A stretch of 64,000 nucleotides of DNA from Bacteroidales bacterium. Its GTDB lineage: Bacteria > Bacteroidota > Bacteroidia > Bacteroidales > Muribaculaceae. Shown piece by piece: positions 34,931 through 43,327 of the stretch (position 1 is its first letter; every line of letters begins with the position of its first letter). The position numbers were made by a program, and so were the translations under genes. Under the pieces are notes generated by a model, which was not told the DNA's origin, did no database searches, and saw only the letters and a program-made list of their open reading frames with translations. The stretch covers positions 33,987 through 97,986 of the forward strand of contig SFFL01000006.1 in the NCBI GenBank assembly GCA_004557825.1, in the 5' to 3' direction.

Positions 34931-34973
34931 GCTTCAGGCGCCCTACCCTCCCTCGGGGCGCGGCGCCCGAAGC
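34931..34973 (+). promoter_or_regulatory. Intercistronic hairpin after mmdA
   Basis: Arms GCTTCAGGCGCC (34931-34942) and GGCGCCCGAAGC (34962-34973), one mismatch, with no T-run. More likely an RNA-stability or processing element than a terminator. Confidence 0.55.
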
Positions 34974-35014
34974 CAGCGGCTGTTCCACTACATTACCACA
35001 ATCAATTCCTACCA

Positions 35015-35953
35015 ATGAAACGTCAGATTCTGTTACTTCTCGCAGTGCTTTGCCTCGGCGCCGGAGCCATCTCCGCACAAGCCCGCAAAGGACTCAAAAT
35101 CAATGAGGTAATGGTGGTCAACGACTCAAGCGCTGTCGACGAATACGGCCGTCACGCCGCATGGATTGAGCTTTTCAACTCCAACTTCGCAGCGATGGAC
35201 ATCTCAAGCGTGTTCCTCACCAACGACACCACCACAGCAGCCTCCAAGAAGCTTTATCCCGTGCCCCTGGGCGACGTGAAAACAAAACTTCCCAAACGTC
35301 AGCACATTCTCTTCTGGGCCGACGGTAAGCCTACCGACGGCACTTTCCACACTTCCTTCACACTCGACCCCAACAAGCCCAATACCATCGCCATCTATGA
35401 TGCCGACGGCATTACGCTCATCGACTGTGTGACCGTGCCCGTGCTCAAACCCGGAGAGTCTTACGCCCGTATCGACGACGGTGAAGGCGACGGCACTGCC
35501 CAGTACTGGACAGTGCGCACCGGTTCGCAAAACGAAGGCGACTACATCACCCCCTCCAGCGCCAACAAAATCCGCGGCGTCAATCCCAAAATCGAGGAAT
35601 TCAAGGAGAGAGATGAAAACGGCTTCGCCCTGACCATCACCGCTATGGGCATCGTGTTCTCCGCTCTGATTCTGCTGAGCATATGCTTCTACATCATCAA
35701 CAAAATCAACGCTGCCCGCTCCTCGCGCAAGAAAGCCGAAGCTCACGGTGTTGATTATGCCAATGTAGCTCGCACAGAACGCCCCGAGGGCGACTCCGGC
35801 GAAGTTATCGCTGCCATTGCTATGGCGCTCCACGATCATCTCGACGCTCACGACAAGGAAAGCTCCGTGCTCACCATCAACAAGGTGCGCAAGGCCTACT
35901 CTCCCTGGAGCTCGCACATCTACACACTGCGCCGCTACCCCGACAAACGCTAA
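35015..35953 (+). CDS. Lamin-tail domain / OadG fusion (decarboxylase delta subunit)
   Basis: 312 residues: signal peptide (cut after ISAQA), a secreted lamin-tail-like beta domain (about 25-170; KINEVMVVNDSS, AAWIELFNSN, HTSFTLDPNKPNTIAIYD), then one membrane helix (about 206-232, ALTITAMGIVFSALILLSI) and a cytosolic OadG-like tail (EVIAAIAMALHDHLDAHD). OadG/MmdD is normally a small membrane anchor holding the complex together; here it carries an extra periplasmic domain. This fusion is a Bacteroidetes trait. Role of the added domain is unknown; contact with the envelope or with the membrane subunit is a guess. Confidence 0.85.
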   Translation: MKRQILLLLAVLCLGAGAISAQARKGLKINEVMVVNDSSAVDEYGRHAAWIELFNSNFAAMDISSVFLTNDTTTAASKKLYPVPLGDVKTKLPKRQHILFWADGKPTDGTFHTSFTLDPNKPNTIAIYDADGITLIDCVTVPVLKPGESYARIDDGEGDGTAQYWTVRTGSQNEGDYITPSSANKIRGVNPKIEEFKERDENGFALTITAMGIVFSALILLSICFYIINKINAARSSRKKAEAHGVDYANVARTERPEGDSGEVIAAIAMALHDHLDAHDKESSVLTINKVRKAYSPWSSHIYTLRRYPDKR

Positions 35954-35992
35954 CCAATCACCCACCTCACTCTTACATCGTCACACACTACA

Positions 35993-36430
35993 ATGAAAGA
36001 ATACAAATATAAAATCAACGGCACCGTCTACAAAGTAGGCGTCGGCGACATCGAAAACGGCTTCGCTGAGGTTGAAGTCAACGGAACTCCCTATAAGGTG
36101 GAGCTTGACAAGCCCGCCGCCGCTCCGGTAATCAAATCCGTAAAGCCCGCTGCTGCTCCCCGCACAGCCACCGGCGAAAAAGTCATTGCCAAACCCGCTC
36201 CCAAGACCAATGGCTCAGGCACTCCCGTGAAGGCTCCGCTCCCCGGCACAGTGCTGGAAGTGAACGTCACCGTAGGCCAGAGCGTGAAAGCTGCCGACCA
36301 GGTTATGGTGCTCGAAGCTATGAAGATGGAGAACTCCATCCGTGCCGGCGTTGACGGCGTGGTTAAATCAATCGAAGTAAACAAGGGCGACACCGTGCTC
36401 GAAGGCGGCACACTCCTTGTTATCGGTTAA
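35993..36430 (+). CDS. mmdC: Biotin carrier subunit of methylmalonyl-CoA decarboxylase
   Basis: 145 residues. A short N-terminal strand-rich part (KYKINGTVYKVGVGDI) is linked by an Ala/Pro-rich hinge (about 40-78) to a biotinyl domain. The biotin Lys111 lies in VLEAMKMENS, and PLPGTVLEVNVTVGQSV is the usual opening loop. It ferries CO2 from the alpha subunit to the membrane subunit. It lies between the OadG fusion and the beta subunit with gaps of 39 and 28 bp, clearly one operon. Confidence 0.95.
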   Translation: MKEYKYKINGTVYKVGVGDIENGFAEVEVNGTPYKVELDKPAAAPVIKSVKPAAAPRTATGEKVIAKPAPKTNGSGTPVKAPLPGTVLEVNVTVGQSVKAADQVMVLEAMKMENSIRAGVDGVVKSIEVNKGDTVLEGGTLLVIG

Positions 36431-36458
36431 TCATTATTGACGCGCTAATACCATAATA

Positions 36459-37619
36459 ATGAACGATTTTGGATCATTTATGGCTACGAACCTCGGTGAG
36501 TTCTGGCAACTCACCGGCTTTGCCAACGCCACATGGCAGCATTTAGTAATGCTCTGTGTAGGTCTTTTCTTCATTTGGCTCGCCATCAAGAAAGACTTCG
36601 AGCCGATGCTCCTCGTGCCCATCGGCTTCGGTATGCTCATCGGCAACATCCCCTTCAATCCCGATGCCGGCCTCGAAATCGGCATCTACGAAGAAGGCTC
36701 TGTGCTGAATATCCTCTATAACGGCGTATCCGCCGGCTGGTACCCGCCCCTGATTTTCCTCGGCATCGGTGCTATGACCGACTTCACCGCGCTGATTGCC
36801 AATCCGAAGCTGATGCTCATCGGTGCAGCTGCCCAGTTCGGCATCTTCGGCGCATATATGGTGGCTCTGCTGCTCGGCTTTATGCCCGACCAGGCAGGCG
36901 CTATCGCCATCATCGGCGGTGCCGACGGCCCCACAGCCATCTTCCTCTCCTCGAAACTCGCCCCCAACCTTATGGGCGCCATCGCCGTATCGGCCTATTC
37001 ATATATGGCACTCGTGCCGGTGATTCAGCCCCCTATTATGCGACTGCTCACCACAAAGCACGAACGTGTAATCCGTATGAAACCGGCTCGCGCCGTGGCA
37101 CAGAGCGAGAAGATAATCTTCCCCATCGTAGGCCTGCTGCTCACCTGCTTCGTAGTGCCCTCCGGTATTCCCCTGCTCGGTATGCTCTTCTTCGGCAACC
37201 TGCTGCGTGAGTGCGGCGTCACTACCCGTCTGGCCAAGACAGCCTCCAACGCTCTGACCGACATCGTCACCATCCTGCTCGGTATGACCGTAGGCGCATC
37301 CACCCAGGCATCCACATTCCTCACAAAAGAGACAATCTTCATCTTCGCCCTCGGCTTTATGGCCTTCATCATCGCCTCAGCCTCCGGCGTGCTCTTCGTG
37401 AAGTTCTTCAACCTCTTCCTGCCGAAGGCAAAGAAAATCAACCCCCTCATCGGCAACGCCGGCGTATCGGCTGTGCCTATGTCGAGCCGAATTTCCAACA
37501 ACCTCGGCCTGGAGTACGACCCCAGCAATTACCTGCTCATGCACGCTATGGGCCCCAACGTAGCCGGTGTAATCGGTTCCGCCGTCGCCGCCGGTGTGCT
37601 CCTCGGCTTCCTCGCCTAA
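36459..37619 (+). CDS. mmdB: Sodium-translocating decarboxylase beta subunit
   Basis: Membrane subunit that releases CO2 from carboxybiotin and exports sodium ions, turning decarboxylation into an ion gradient. 386 residues, about ten hydrophobic helices. The sodium-binding signature GGADGPTAIFLSSKLAPNL is intact (Asp at about 154), with MLIGNIPFNPDAG, PLIFLGIGAMTDFTALIANP and GMTVGASTQAS also family-typical. Last gene of the operon and followed directly by a strong terminator. Together with mce it implies propionate production from succinate with energy recovery. Confidence 0.96.
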   Translation: MNDFGSFMATNLGEFWQLTGFANATWQHLVMLCVGLFFIWLAIKKDFEPMLLVPIGFGMLIGNIPFNPDAGLEIGIYEEGSVLNILYNGVSAGWYPPLIFLGIGAMTDFTALIANPKLMLIGAAAQFGIFGAYMVALLLGFMPDQAGAIAIIGGADGPTAIFLSSKLAPNLMGAIAVSAYSYMALVPVIQPPIMRLLTTKHERVIRMKPARAVAQSEKIIFPIVGLLLTCFVVPSGIPLLGMLFFGNLLRECGVTTRLAKTASNALTDIVTILLGMTVGASTQASTFLTKETIFIFALGFMAFIIASASGVLFVKFFNLFLPKAKKINPLIGNAGVSAVPMSSRISNNLGLEYDPSNYLLMHAMGPNVAGVIGSAVAAGVLLGFLA

Positions 37620-37653
37620 TCCACCGTCCCCACCAATCATTCCCCTATATCCA

Positions 37654-37686
37654 TCAGGGAGCGCCCAAGCGCTCCCTGACCTGTTT
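37654..37686 (+). terminator. Intrinsic terminator of the decarboxylase operon
   Basis: A perfect 11-bp stem TCAGGGAGCGC (37654-37664) / GCGCTCCCTGA (37669-37679) with loop CCAA, followed by CCTGTTTTATA. Confidence 0.85.
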
Positions 37687-38328
37687 TATACCCACATACA
37701 GGAGGAAAACATATTACGGTCTCGTACTAAATATTCAATGAGATATATACGAAAACAGGACCCGACATCACGCCGAGCCCTGCCATTTTCACGTTACGTC
37801 AAATCAATATTTGATCCATTATACAGAATACGGGTAAGCTTTATACCTATTTCGGGTAAATCTTATATAGAATCCGGGAGCAGATTATCAATTTCCGCCT
37901 GGCGACTAATTTAGCGGCCAACTAATAATTATGGCGGCTAACCAAAATACAGGCGGCTAACTAATAATTATTGTCTGCCCGGCTATATGTGCGGCTTACT
38001 TATACGCATTAATTATTTAATGCAAAGTTAACACTTCATCCTTCCTTAACACAAATTTTCGGGTCGCAAAAACCTTGCAAAGCCACTTTGTACTATGTTG
38101 AATTTCAATTAGTTACATACGTTATAAAAATTAGATTTCTAACACCTTTATAAACCACTGAATATCAGCGATTTATAATTAAACATTACAAACAAGCCTA
38201 AACAACTGGAAATCAGACATTCTTCACGTATGCTATCAATCATCTATCTGTTTTGTTAAATTCATCCGCGAAATACAAATCGCGAAAATAATATAACCAG
38301 AATTGTATAATTATCCAGATTTATTTTA
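37687..38328. other. AT-rich gap with degenerate repeats
   Basis: No recognisable gene. A 58-codon frame at 37738-37914 has no family character. At 37913-37975 the unit GGCGGCTAACTAATAATTA recurs in variant form three times. The rest is low-complexity AT-rich DNA leading to the next promoter. Confidence 0.45.
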
Positions 38329-38336
38329 TAACTTTG
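38329..38336 (+). promoter_or_regulatory. -7 box of the 115-residue conserved gene
   Basis: TAACTTTG with TTG about 23 bases upstream (38303), wider than usual. The predicted leader is about 110 bases. Confidence 0.6.
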
Positions 38337-38354
38337 CAACAAAATATGTGCCTA

Positions 38355-38375
38355 TTCTGTATTATTAATACAGAA
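38355..38375. promoter_or_regulatory. Perfect palindrome just after the promoter
   Basis: Arms TTCTGTATTA (38355-38364) and TAATACAGAA (38366-38375) around one central T. It starts about 13 bases beyond the predicted start of transcription, a natural place for a repressor operator. Confidence 0.55.
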
Positions 38376-38452
38376 CTCGAAACCAAAACTCTGTATTTAT
38401 CTCCCGGTCTTAACAAACGTATCACACCCGAGTTCCTAACACATTATTCAAA

Positions 38453-38800
38453 ATGATTCAAAAGAAAGTCATAGACTCAATATATAAAAAATTCAAGAAA
38501 GCGCCGGCATCGCCCGACGAACTTGACATACCTCTGCTTTTTGAGAAGGTGCCAGAAGCCGCTTCGATTGAGATTGACAACGACAAGCTCGTGATCAACT
38601 CCGTAGATCCGGATTCCCCTTTCCACGAAATCCCCATCAGCCATATCCACGCCATTCTCGAATTTGATGAGGCTGTGGCTATCGTGCTGCCCAACTCTAT
38701 CCAGTTTCTCTCGAAGGACGACGGTTCGCTCCACGTTCACCTCAAGGATGTAGGCCCTTCAATTCTCGACCGCCTCCGCCAGCTTGCCACCAACGAGTAA
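38453..38800 (+). CDS. Small conserved-looking protein, unknown function
   Basis: 115 residues, acidic, no signal peptide or membrane segment. It opens with a basic helix (QKKVIDSIYKKFKKAPAS) then alternating strands (IEIDNDKLVINSVDP, AILEFDEAVAIVLPNSIQFL, LHVHLKDVG) and a final helix. No family is recognised. It has a well-marked promoter, a palindrome in the leader and clean codon use, so a real gene. The last 27 bases including the stop are duplicated just downstream. Placed upstream of aspS but separated by another promoter. Confidence 0.75.
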   Translation: MIQKKVIDSIYKKFKKAPASPDELDIPLLFEKVPEAASIEIDNDKLVINSVDPDSPFHEIPISHIHAILEFDEAVAIVLPNSIQFLSKDDGSLHVHLKDVGPSILDRLRQLATNE

Positions 38801-38840
38801 GCTCAACCTCCTCCATCCGCCAGCTTGCCGACGAGTAAGC
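38776..38840. repeat. Duplicated gene end
   Basis: CCGCCAGCTTGCC ... ACGAGTAAGC occurs at 38776-38802 (end of the gene) and again at 38817-38840 with a 3-base deletion. Probably a small local duplication. Confidence 0.6.
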
Positions 38841-38865
38841 AAGATTTTTCTTTTATAATATATGT

Positions 38866-38901
38866 ATCGTTTGCAAAATTCTACGTAACTTTGCAAACGA
38901 T
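38866..38901. promoter_or_regulatory. aspS promoter embedded in a 12-bp inverted repeat
   Basis: The -7 box TAACTTTG (38886-38893) lies partly inside a perfect inverted repeat: ATCGTTTGCAAA (38866-38877), 12-base spacer, TTTGCAAACGAT (38890-38901). The right arm covers the end of the -7 box and the start of transcription, as expected for a repressor site. An RNA hairpin is unlikely because the left arm lies upstream of the transcript. Confidence 0.62.
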
Positions 38902-38943
38902 TGCTATATATTCCCCTTTGGAATTTAAATTACAAAATTAGAT

Positions 38944-40701
38944 ATGTACAGGACTAATACTTGCGGCGAACTCCGTCTGGCCGACGCCGGCAAAAAAGTC
39001 ACACTGGCCGGATGGGCCCAGAAAGTGAGAAAGATGGGTGGTATGACATTCATCGATCTCCGCGACCGCTACGGCATCACTCAGATTGTTTTTGAAGATG
39101 ACACAAACGCCGCTCTGTGCGACCAGGCCAACAAAGTAGGCCGTGAGTTTGTGCTCCAGATCACAGGCACCGTAAAGGAGCGCCAGTCGAAGAACCCCCA
39201 CCTGCCTACCGGCGATGTGGAAATCATTGCCGAGAAGCTCAACGTGCTCTCCCCCTCGCTCGTACCCCCCTTCACCATTGAAGATGAGACCGACGGCGGC
39301 GACGACCTCCGTATGAAATACCGCTACCTCGACCTGCGCCGCCCCTGCGTGCGCAAGAACCTGGAGCTGCGCCACAAGATGACGATGGAAGTGCGCCGCT
39401 ATCTCGACTCCAAGGACTTCCTGGAAATCGAGACACCTATGCTCGTAGGCTCTACCCCTGAAGGCGCCCGCGACTTCGTGGTACCTTCCCGTATGAACCC
39501 CGGTCAGTTCTACGCTCTGCCTCAGTCACCCCAGACCCTCAAGCAGCTGCTGATGGTGTCGGGTATGGACCGCTATTTCCAGATTGTGAAATGCTTCCGC
39601 GACGAAGACCTCCGCGCCGACCGTCAGCCCGAATTCACTCAGATCGACTGCGAGATGAGCTTTGTGGAGCAGGACGACGTGATCGAACTGTTCGAGGGTA
39701 TGGCCAAGCACCTATTTAAAGAGCTTCGCGGCATCGAACTCACCGAACCGTTCCTCCGCCTCCCCTGGTCGGAAGCAATGCGTCGCTTCGGCTCCGACAA
39801 ACCCGATATGCGCTTCGGCATGGAGTTTGTAGAGCTGATGGACATTCTCAAAGGCCACGGCTTCTCGGTATTCGACAACGCAGCCTACATCGGCGGCATC
39901 TGCGCTCCCGGCGCCGCAACCTACACCCGCAAGCAGCTCGACCAGCTCACCGACTTCGTTAAGCGTCCGCAGGTAGGTGCGAAGGGTATGGTTTATGCCC
40001 GCGTGGAAGCCGACGGCAACGTCAAGAGCTCGGTCGATAAGTTCTACGACCAGCCCACCCTGCAGAAGATGAAAGAGGCATTCAACGCCCAGCCCGGCGA
40101 CCTCATCCTCATCCTCTCGGGCGACGACGCTATGAAGACTCGCAAGCAGCTCTGCGAACTGCGCCTTGAGATGGGCACTCGCCTGGGTCTGCGCGACAAA
40201 AATAAATTTGCCTGCCTCTGGGTTGTCGACTTCCCGATGTTCGAGTGGTCCGACGAGGAGCAGCGCCTTATGGCTATGCACCACCCCTTCACACACCCCA
40301 AAGACGAAGATATTCCTCTGCTCGACAGCAATCCCGAAGCTGTGCGCGCCGATGCCTACGATATGGTGGTCAACGGCGTGGAAGTCGGCGGCGGTTCCAT
40401 CCGTATCCACGACTCGCAGCTCCAGGCCAAAATGTTTGAGATTCTCGGCTTCACACCCGAAAAAGCTCAGGAGCAGTTTGGCTTCCTGATGAACGCATTC
40501 AAGTTCGGCGCACCCCCTCACGGAGGTCTTGCCTACGGTCTGGATCGCTGGGTAAGCCTTTTCGCCGGTCTCGATTCTATCCGCGACTGCATGGCTTTCC
40601 CGAAGAACAATTCAGGCCGCGACGTGATGCTCGATGCTCCTGCGCCGCTTGATCCCAAGCAGCTCGACGAGCTTAACCTTGTAGTCGACATCAAGGAATA
40701 A
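38944..40701 (+). CDS. aspS: Aspartyl-tRNA synthetase
   Basis: Class II synthetase that charges tRNA-Asp. 585 residues, the bacterial long form. N-terminal OB anticodon-binding domain (VTLAGWAQKVRKMGGMTFIDLRDRYG), catalytic core with motif 2 (KCFRDEDLRADRQPEFTQID) and motif 3 (PPHGGLAYGLDRWVSLFAG), and the bacterial insertion domain in between (about 290-420). The start MYRTNTCGELR is standard. The promoter sits in a palindrome. Followed after 45 bp by the Nif3-like gene. Confidence 0.97.
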   Translation: MYRTNTCGELRLADAGKKVTLAGWAQKVRKMGGMTFIDLRDRYGITQIVFEDDTNAALCDQANKVGREFVLQITGTVKERQSKNPHLPTGDVEIIAEKLNVLSPSLVPPFTIEDETDGGDDLRMKYRYLDLRRPCVRKNLELRHKMTMEVRRYLDSKDFLEIETPMLVGSTPEGARDFVVPSRMNPGQFYALPQSPQTLKQLLMVSGMDRYFQIVKCFRDEDLRADRQPEFTQIDCEMSFVEQDDVIELFEGMAKHLFKELRGIELTEPFLRLPWSEAMRRFGSDKPDMRFGMEFVELMDILKGHGFSVFDNAAYIGGICAPGAATYTRKQLDQLTDFVKRPQVGAKGMVYARVEADGNVKSSVDKFYDQPTLQKMKEAFNAQPGDLILILSGDDAMKTRKQLCELRLEMGTRLGLRDKNKFACLWVVDFPMFEWSDEEQRLMAMHHPFTHPKDEDIPLLDSNPEAVRADAYDMVVNGVEVGGGSIRIHDSQLQAKMFEILGFTPEKAQEQFGFLMNAFKFGAPPHGGLAYGLDRWVSLFAGLDSIRDCMAFPKNNSGRDVMLDAPAPLDPKQLDELNLVVDIKE

Positions 40702-40746
40702 GCACCGATTGTCGGTCCGAATCAATCAGCAACCGCCCCAAGACCA

Positions 40747-41520
40747 ATGACCAACAGGGAAATAATCGACGCTATTGAGGAATTCAGCCCCCTGCACCTG
40801 CAGGAAGAGTGGGACAATTCCGGCTGGCAGGTCGGCTCGCCCGATGCTGCCTGCAGTGGCGTGCTCCTCTGCGTGGACGTGACTCCCGCCATTATCAACG
40901 AGGCTGCGCAGTGCGGATGCAACCTCATCATCACCCACCATCCGCTGATATTCAAAGGCGTGCGCACCATCATAGGCCGCAACCGCACGGAGCGGTGCAT
41001 AGCGCTGGCATTGCAGAAAGGGATATCGGTGTACTCATCGCACACCGCCACCGACTGCGCTCCGGCGGGCGTTTCCTACGAAATGGCTAAGATGCTGGGG
41101 CTTGAAGATTTGGAAGTGCTCGACACCGCCACCGGACTGGGCTATGTGGGCAACCTGCCCGCGGCGCTCACATCCGACCAGTTGGTCAACAAAGTTAAGC
41201 AAACCTTCGGCGCAGAAGTGGTGCGCACCTCGCGCGAGCCTTACGCGCCCTACATCGTGAAGCGCGTGGCACTTTGCGGCGGCTCTGCCGGAGAATTTCT
41301 CCCACTGGCCATCGCAAAAGGTGCTCAGGCTTACATCACCGCCGACTGCAAGCACAACCTCTTTCTCGACCATGCCGACGACATCCTGCTGCTCGATTCG
41401 GGGCATTTCGAGACCGAACAGTGCACAAAAGAAATTTTTTATAGCATTATCTCACAGAAATTTCCTAACTTTGCAGTTTGGAAATCAACCGTTGAGAAAA
41501 ATCCGGTTCTTTACCGCTAA
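40747..41520 (+). CDS. Nif3-like dinuclear metal-centre protein
   Basis: 257 residues of the Nif3/YbgI family, a toroidal hexamer with two metals per chain; some members act as GTP cyclohydrolase-like enzymes but the physiological role is unsettled. Metal ligands are in IITHHPLIFKG (His64, His65) and DSGHFETEQ near the C-terminus. It is the short form: many Bacteroidetes relatives carry an extra central domain (about 365 residues), absent here. It is paired with the coiled-coil zinc-ribbon gene 19 bp downstream, a conserved pairing. Confidence 0.9.
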   Translation: MTNREIIDAIEEFSPLHLQEEWDNSGWQVGSPDAACSGVLLCVDVTPAIINEAAQCGCNLIITHHPLIFKGVRTIIGRNRTERCIALALQKGISVYSSHTATDCAPAGVSYEMAKMLGLEDLEVLDTATGLGYVGNLPAALTSDQLVNKVKQTFGAEVVRTSREPYAPYIVKRVALCGGSAGEFLPLAIAKGAQAYITADCKHNLFLDHADDILLLDSGHFETEQCTKEIFYSIISQKFPNFAVWKSTVEKNPVLYR

Positions 41521-41539
41521 CGTAATCCATCCATAAAGA

Positions 41540-42301
41540 ATGGCCACAGATAAGAACAAAACCGAAAATCTCTCTGTCGAGAGCCGTCTGACCTCGCTCT
41601 ACAAGCTTCAGACCGTCCTCACAGAAATCGACCGCATCCGCACCATCCGCGGTGAGCTCCCCCTTGAAGTGAAAGACCTTGAGGACAACCTCGAAGGCCT
41701 CCACACCCGTATTGCCAATTTCAAAACCGAAATCGACACCCTGCGTGTGAAGCTCGCTCAGGAAAAAGAGAAAATCTCCGACGCACAGAATAAGATTGCC
41801 CGCTACAAAGAGCAGCTCGACAATGTGCGCAACAACCGCGAATTCGACCTGCTCTCTAAGGAAGTGGAATTCCAGACTCTGGAAATTGAGCTGTGCGAAA
41901 AGCACATCGGCGAATACACCCGCACCATCGAGAACCGCGAACGCGACATCGAGACCACTCAGGAAAAAATCTCCGACTCGGAGCATGTGCTCGCTGAGAA
42001 GAAAGCCGAACTTGAGGAAATCGTTTCCGAAACCCGCCAGGATGAGGAGCGTCTGCGCCAGCAGGCCAAAGACCTTGAGCCGCAAATCGACGCCCGCACC
42101 CTCAACGCTTTCAAGCGCATCCGCAAGAACGCCCGCAACGGCCTTGGCGTGGTCTACATCCAGCGCAACGCCTGCGGCGGCTGCTTCAACCGCATACCGC
42201 CCCAGAAGCAGCTCGAAATCAAGATGCACAAGAAAATCATCGTTTGCGAGTACTGCGGACGCATCCTCATCGACCCCGCTATCGCAGGCGTTGAGGAATA
42301 A
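41540..42301 (+). CDS. Coiled-coil protein with C4 zinc ribbon
   Basis: 253 residues. Residues about 10-185 form a long antiparallel coiled coil (LYKLQTVLTEIDRI, LEDNLEGLHTRIANFKTEI, LDNVRNNREFDLLSKEVEF). The C-terminus is a zinc ribbon with paired CGGC and CEYC motifs (NACGGCFNRIPPQKQLEI, IIVCEYCGRILIDP). The family is thought to bind nucleic acid or assist RNA metabolism, but its function is not established. It follows the Nif3-like gene, as in many Bacteroidetes. Confidence 0.88.
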   Translation: MATDKNKTENLSVESRLTSLYKLQTVLTEIDRIRTIRGELPLEVKDLEDNLEGLHTRIANFKTEIDTLRVKLAQEKEKISDAQNKIARYKEQLDNVRNNREFDLLSKEVEFQTLEIELCEKHIGEYTRTIENRERDIETTQEKISDSEHVLAEKKAELEEIVSETRQDEERLRQQAKDLEPQIDARTLNAFKRIRKNARNGLGVVYIQRNACGGCFNRIPPQKQLEIKMHKKIIVCEYCGRILIDPAIAGVEE

Positions 42302-42339
42302 ACCCGGCCCCACCCCACATCGGGCCATCGTTTAAAGCA

Positions 42340-43290
42340 ATGGCGTATACCATCTGCAAATATACTCCTGACTGCCGGCAGGAATGGGACAGATTCGTGG
42401 AAACGTCGAAAAACGCCACGTTTCTCCATTTTCGCGGCTATATGGACTATCACGCCGACCGCTTTGACGACAACTCATTAATCGCGCGAGACCCGCGCGG
42501 CAGAATCATAGCGCTCCTTCCGGCCAACCGCCGGGGGAGCGTTGTCGTTTCGCATCAGGGTCTCACCTACGGTGGATGGCTCACCGCCTACAAGCACCTC
42601 GATGCCGCTTCAATGCTTGAGATTCATCAACTTGCCTCGGCATTGCTAAAAGAGGATGGAGCTACAGATCTTATATATAAGCCTGTGCCCTACATCTACA
42701 CAACCGTGCCGGCACAGGAAGATCTGTATATGCTTTTCCGCTGCGGTGCCATACGAATTGCCTCCCTGATTTCCTCGGCCATCGACCTCCGCACCGATGC
42801 CGGGCCCGACGCCGACCGTCGGCGCAAATCTCGCCAGGCTCTCAGCTACGGAATTGAAGTAAGAGAATCTGATGATTATGCCTCCTACTGGCAGATTCTC
42901 AGCGACGTGCTCGCCAGCCGACACAACGCCCGCCCGGTACACACCCTCGCCGAAATCACCCTGCTTCGCGACCGGTTCCCCTCCAACATCCGCCTCTTTG
43001 CCGCATTCTCAGCCGATGGGGAAATGATAGCCGGCACAGTGCTCTACATCACCCGCGGAGTAGTCCACACCCAATATTTAGCCGCATCGGAAGAAGGGCG
43101 CCGCACCAACGCACTCACGCTCGTGCTCTCCACGCTTATCGACCGCTTCCGCCGCGAAGGCTACCGCTGGCTCGACTTCGGCACCTCCTGCGAAGATGGT
43201 GGCAACTACCTCAACGAAGGCCTGATACGCCAAAAAGAGTCACTCGGCGGCCGTGCCGTCGTCTACGACACCTACTCCCTCCCCCTCTAA
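42340..43290 (+). CDS. FemAB-like / GNAT-fold acyltransferase
   Basis: 316 residues with two GNAT-like halves. The N-terminal half has WDRFVETSKNATFLHFRGYM and QGLTYGGWLT, the C-terminal half ARPVHTLAEITLLRDRFP, FSADGEMIAGTVLYIT and TLIDRFRREGYRWLDFGTS. That layout matches FemAB/peptidoglycan-bridge-type or exopolysaccharide aminoacyltransferases. Substrate unknown. It opens a run with two secreted hypotheticals and a Crp-like regulator. No own promoter was seen; it may be read from the aspS-Nif3 transcript. Confidence 0.82.
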   Translation: MAYTICKYTPDCRQEWDRFVETSKNATFLHFRGYMDYHADRFDDNSLIARDPRGRIIALLPANRRGSVVVSHQGLTYGGWLTAYKHLDAASMLEIHQLASALLKEDGATDLIYKPVPYIYTTVPAQEDLYMLFRCGAIRIASLISSAIDLRTDAGPDADRRRKSRQALSYGIEVRESDDYASYWQILSDVLASRHNARPVHTLAEITLLRDRFPSNIRLFAAFSADGEMIAGTVLYITRGVVHTQYLAASEEGRRTNALTLVLSTLIDRFRREGYRWLDFGTSCEDGGNYLNEGLIRQKESLGGRAVVYDTYSLPL

Positions 43291-43327
43291 TATCTAATAT
43301 CTAATATCTACCATCTCAGCACTATAT

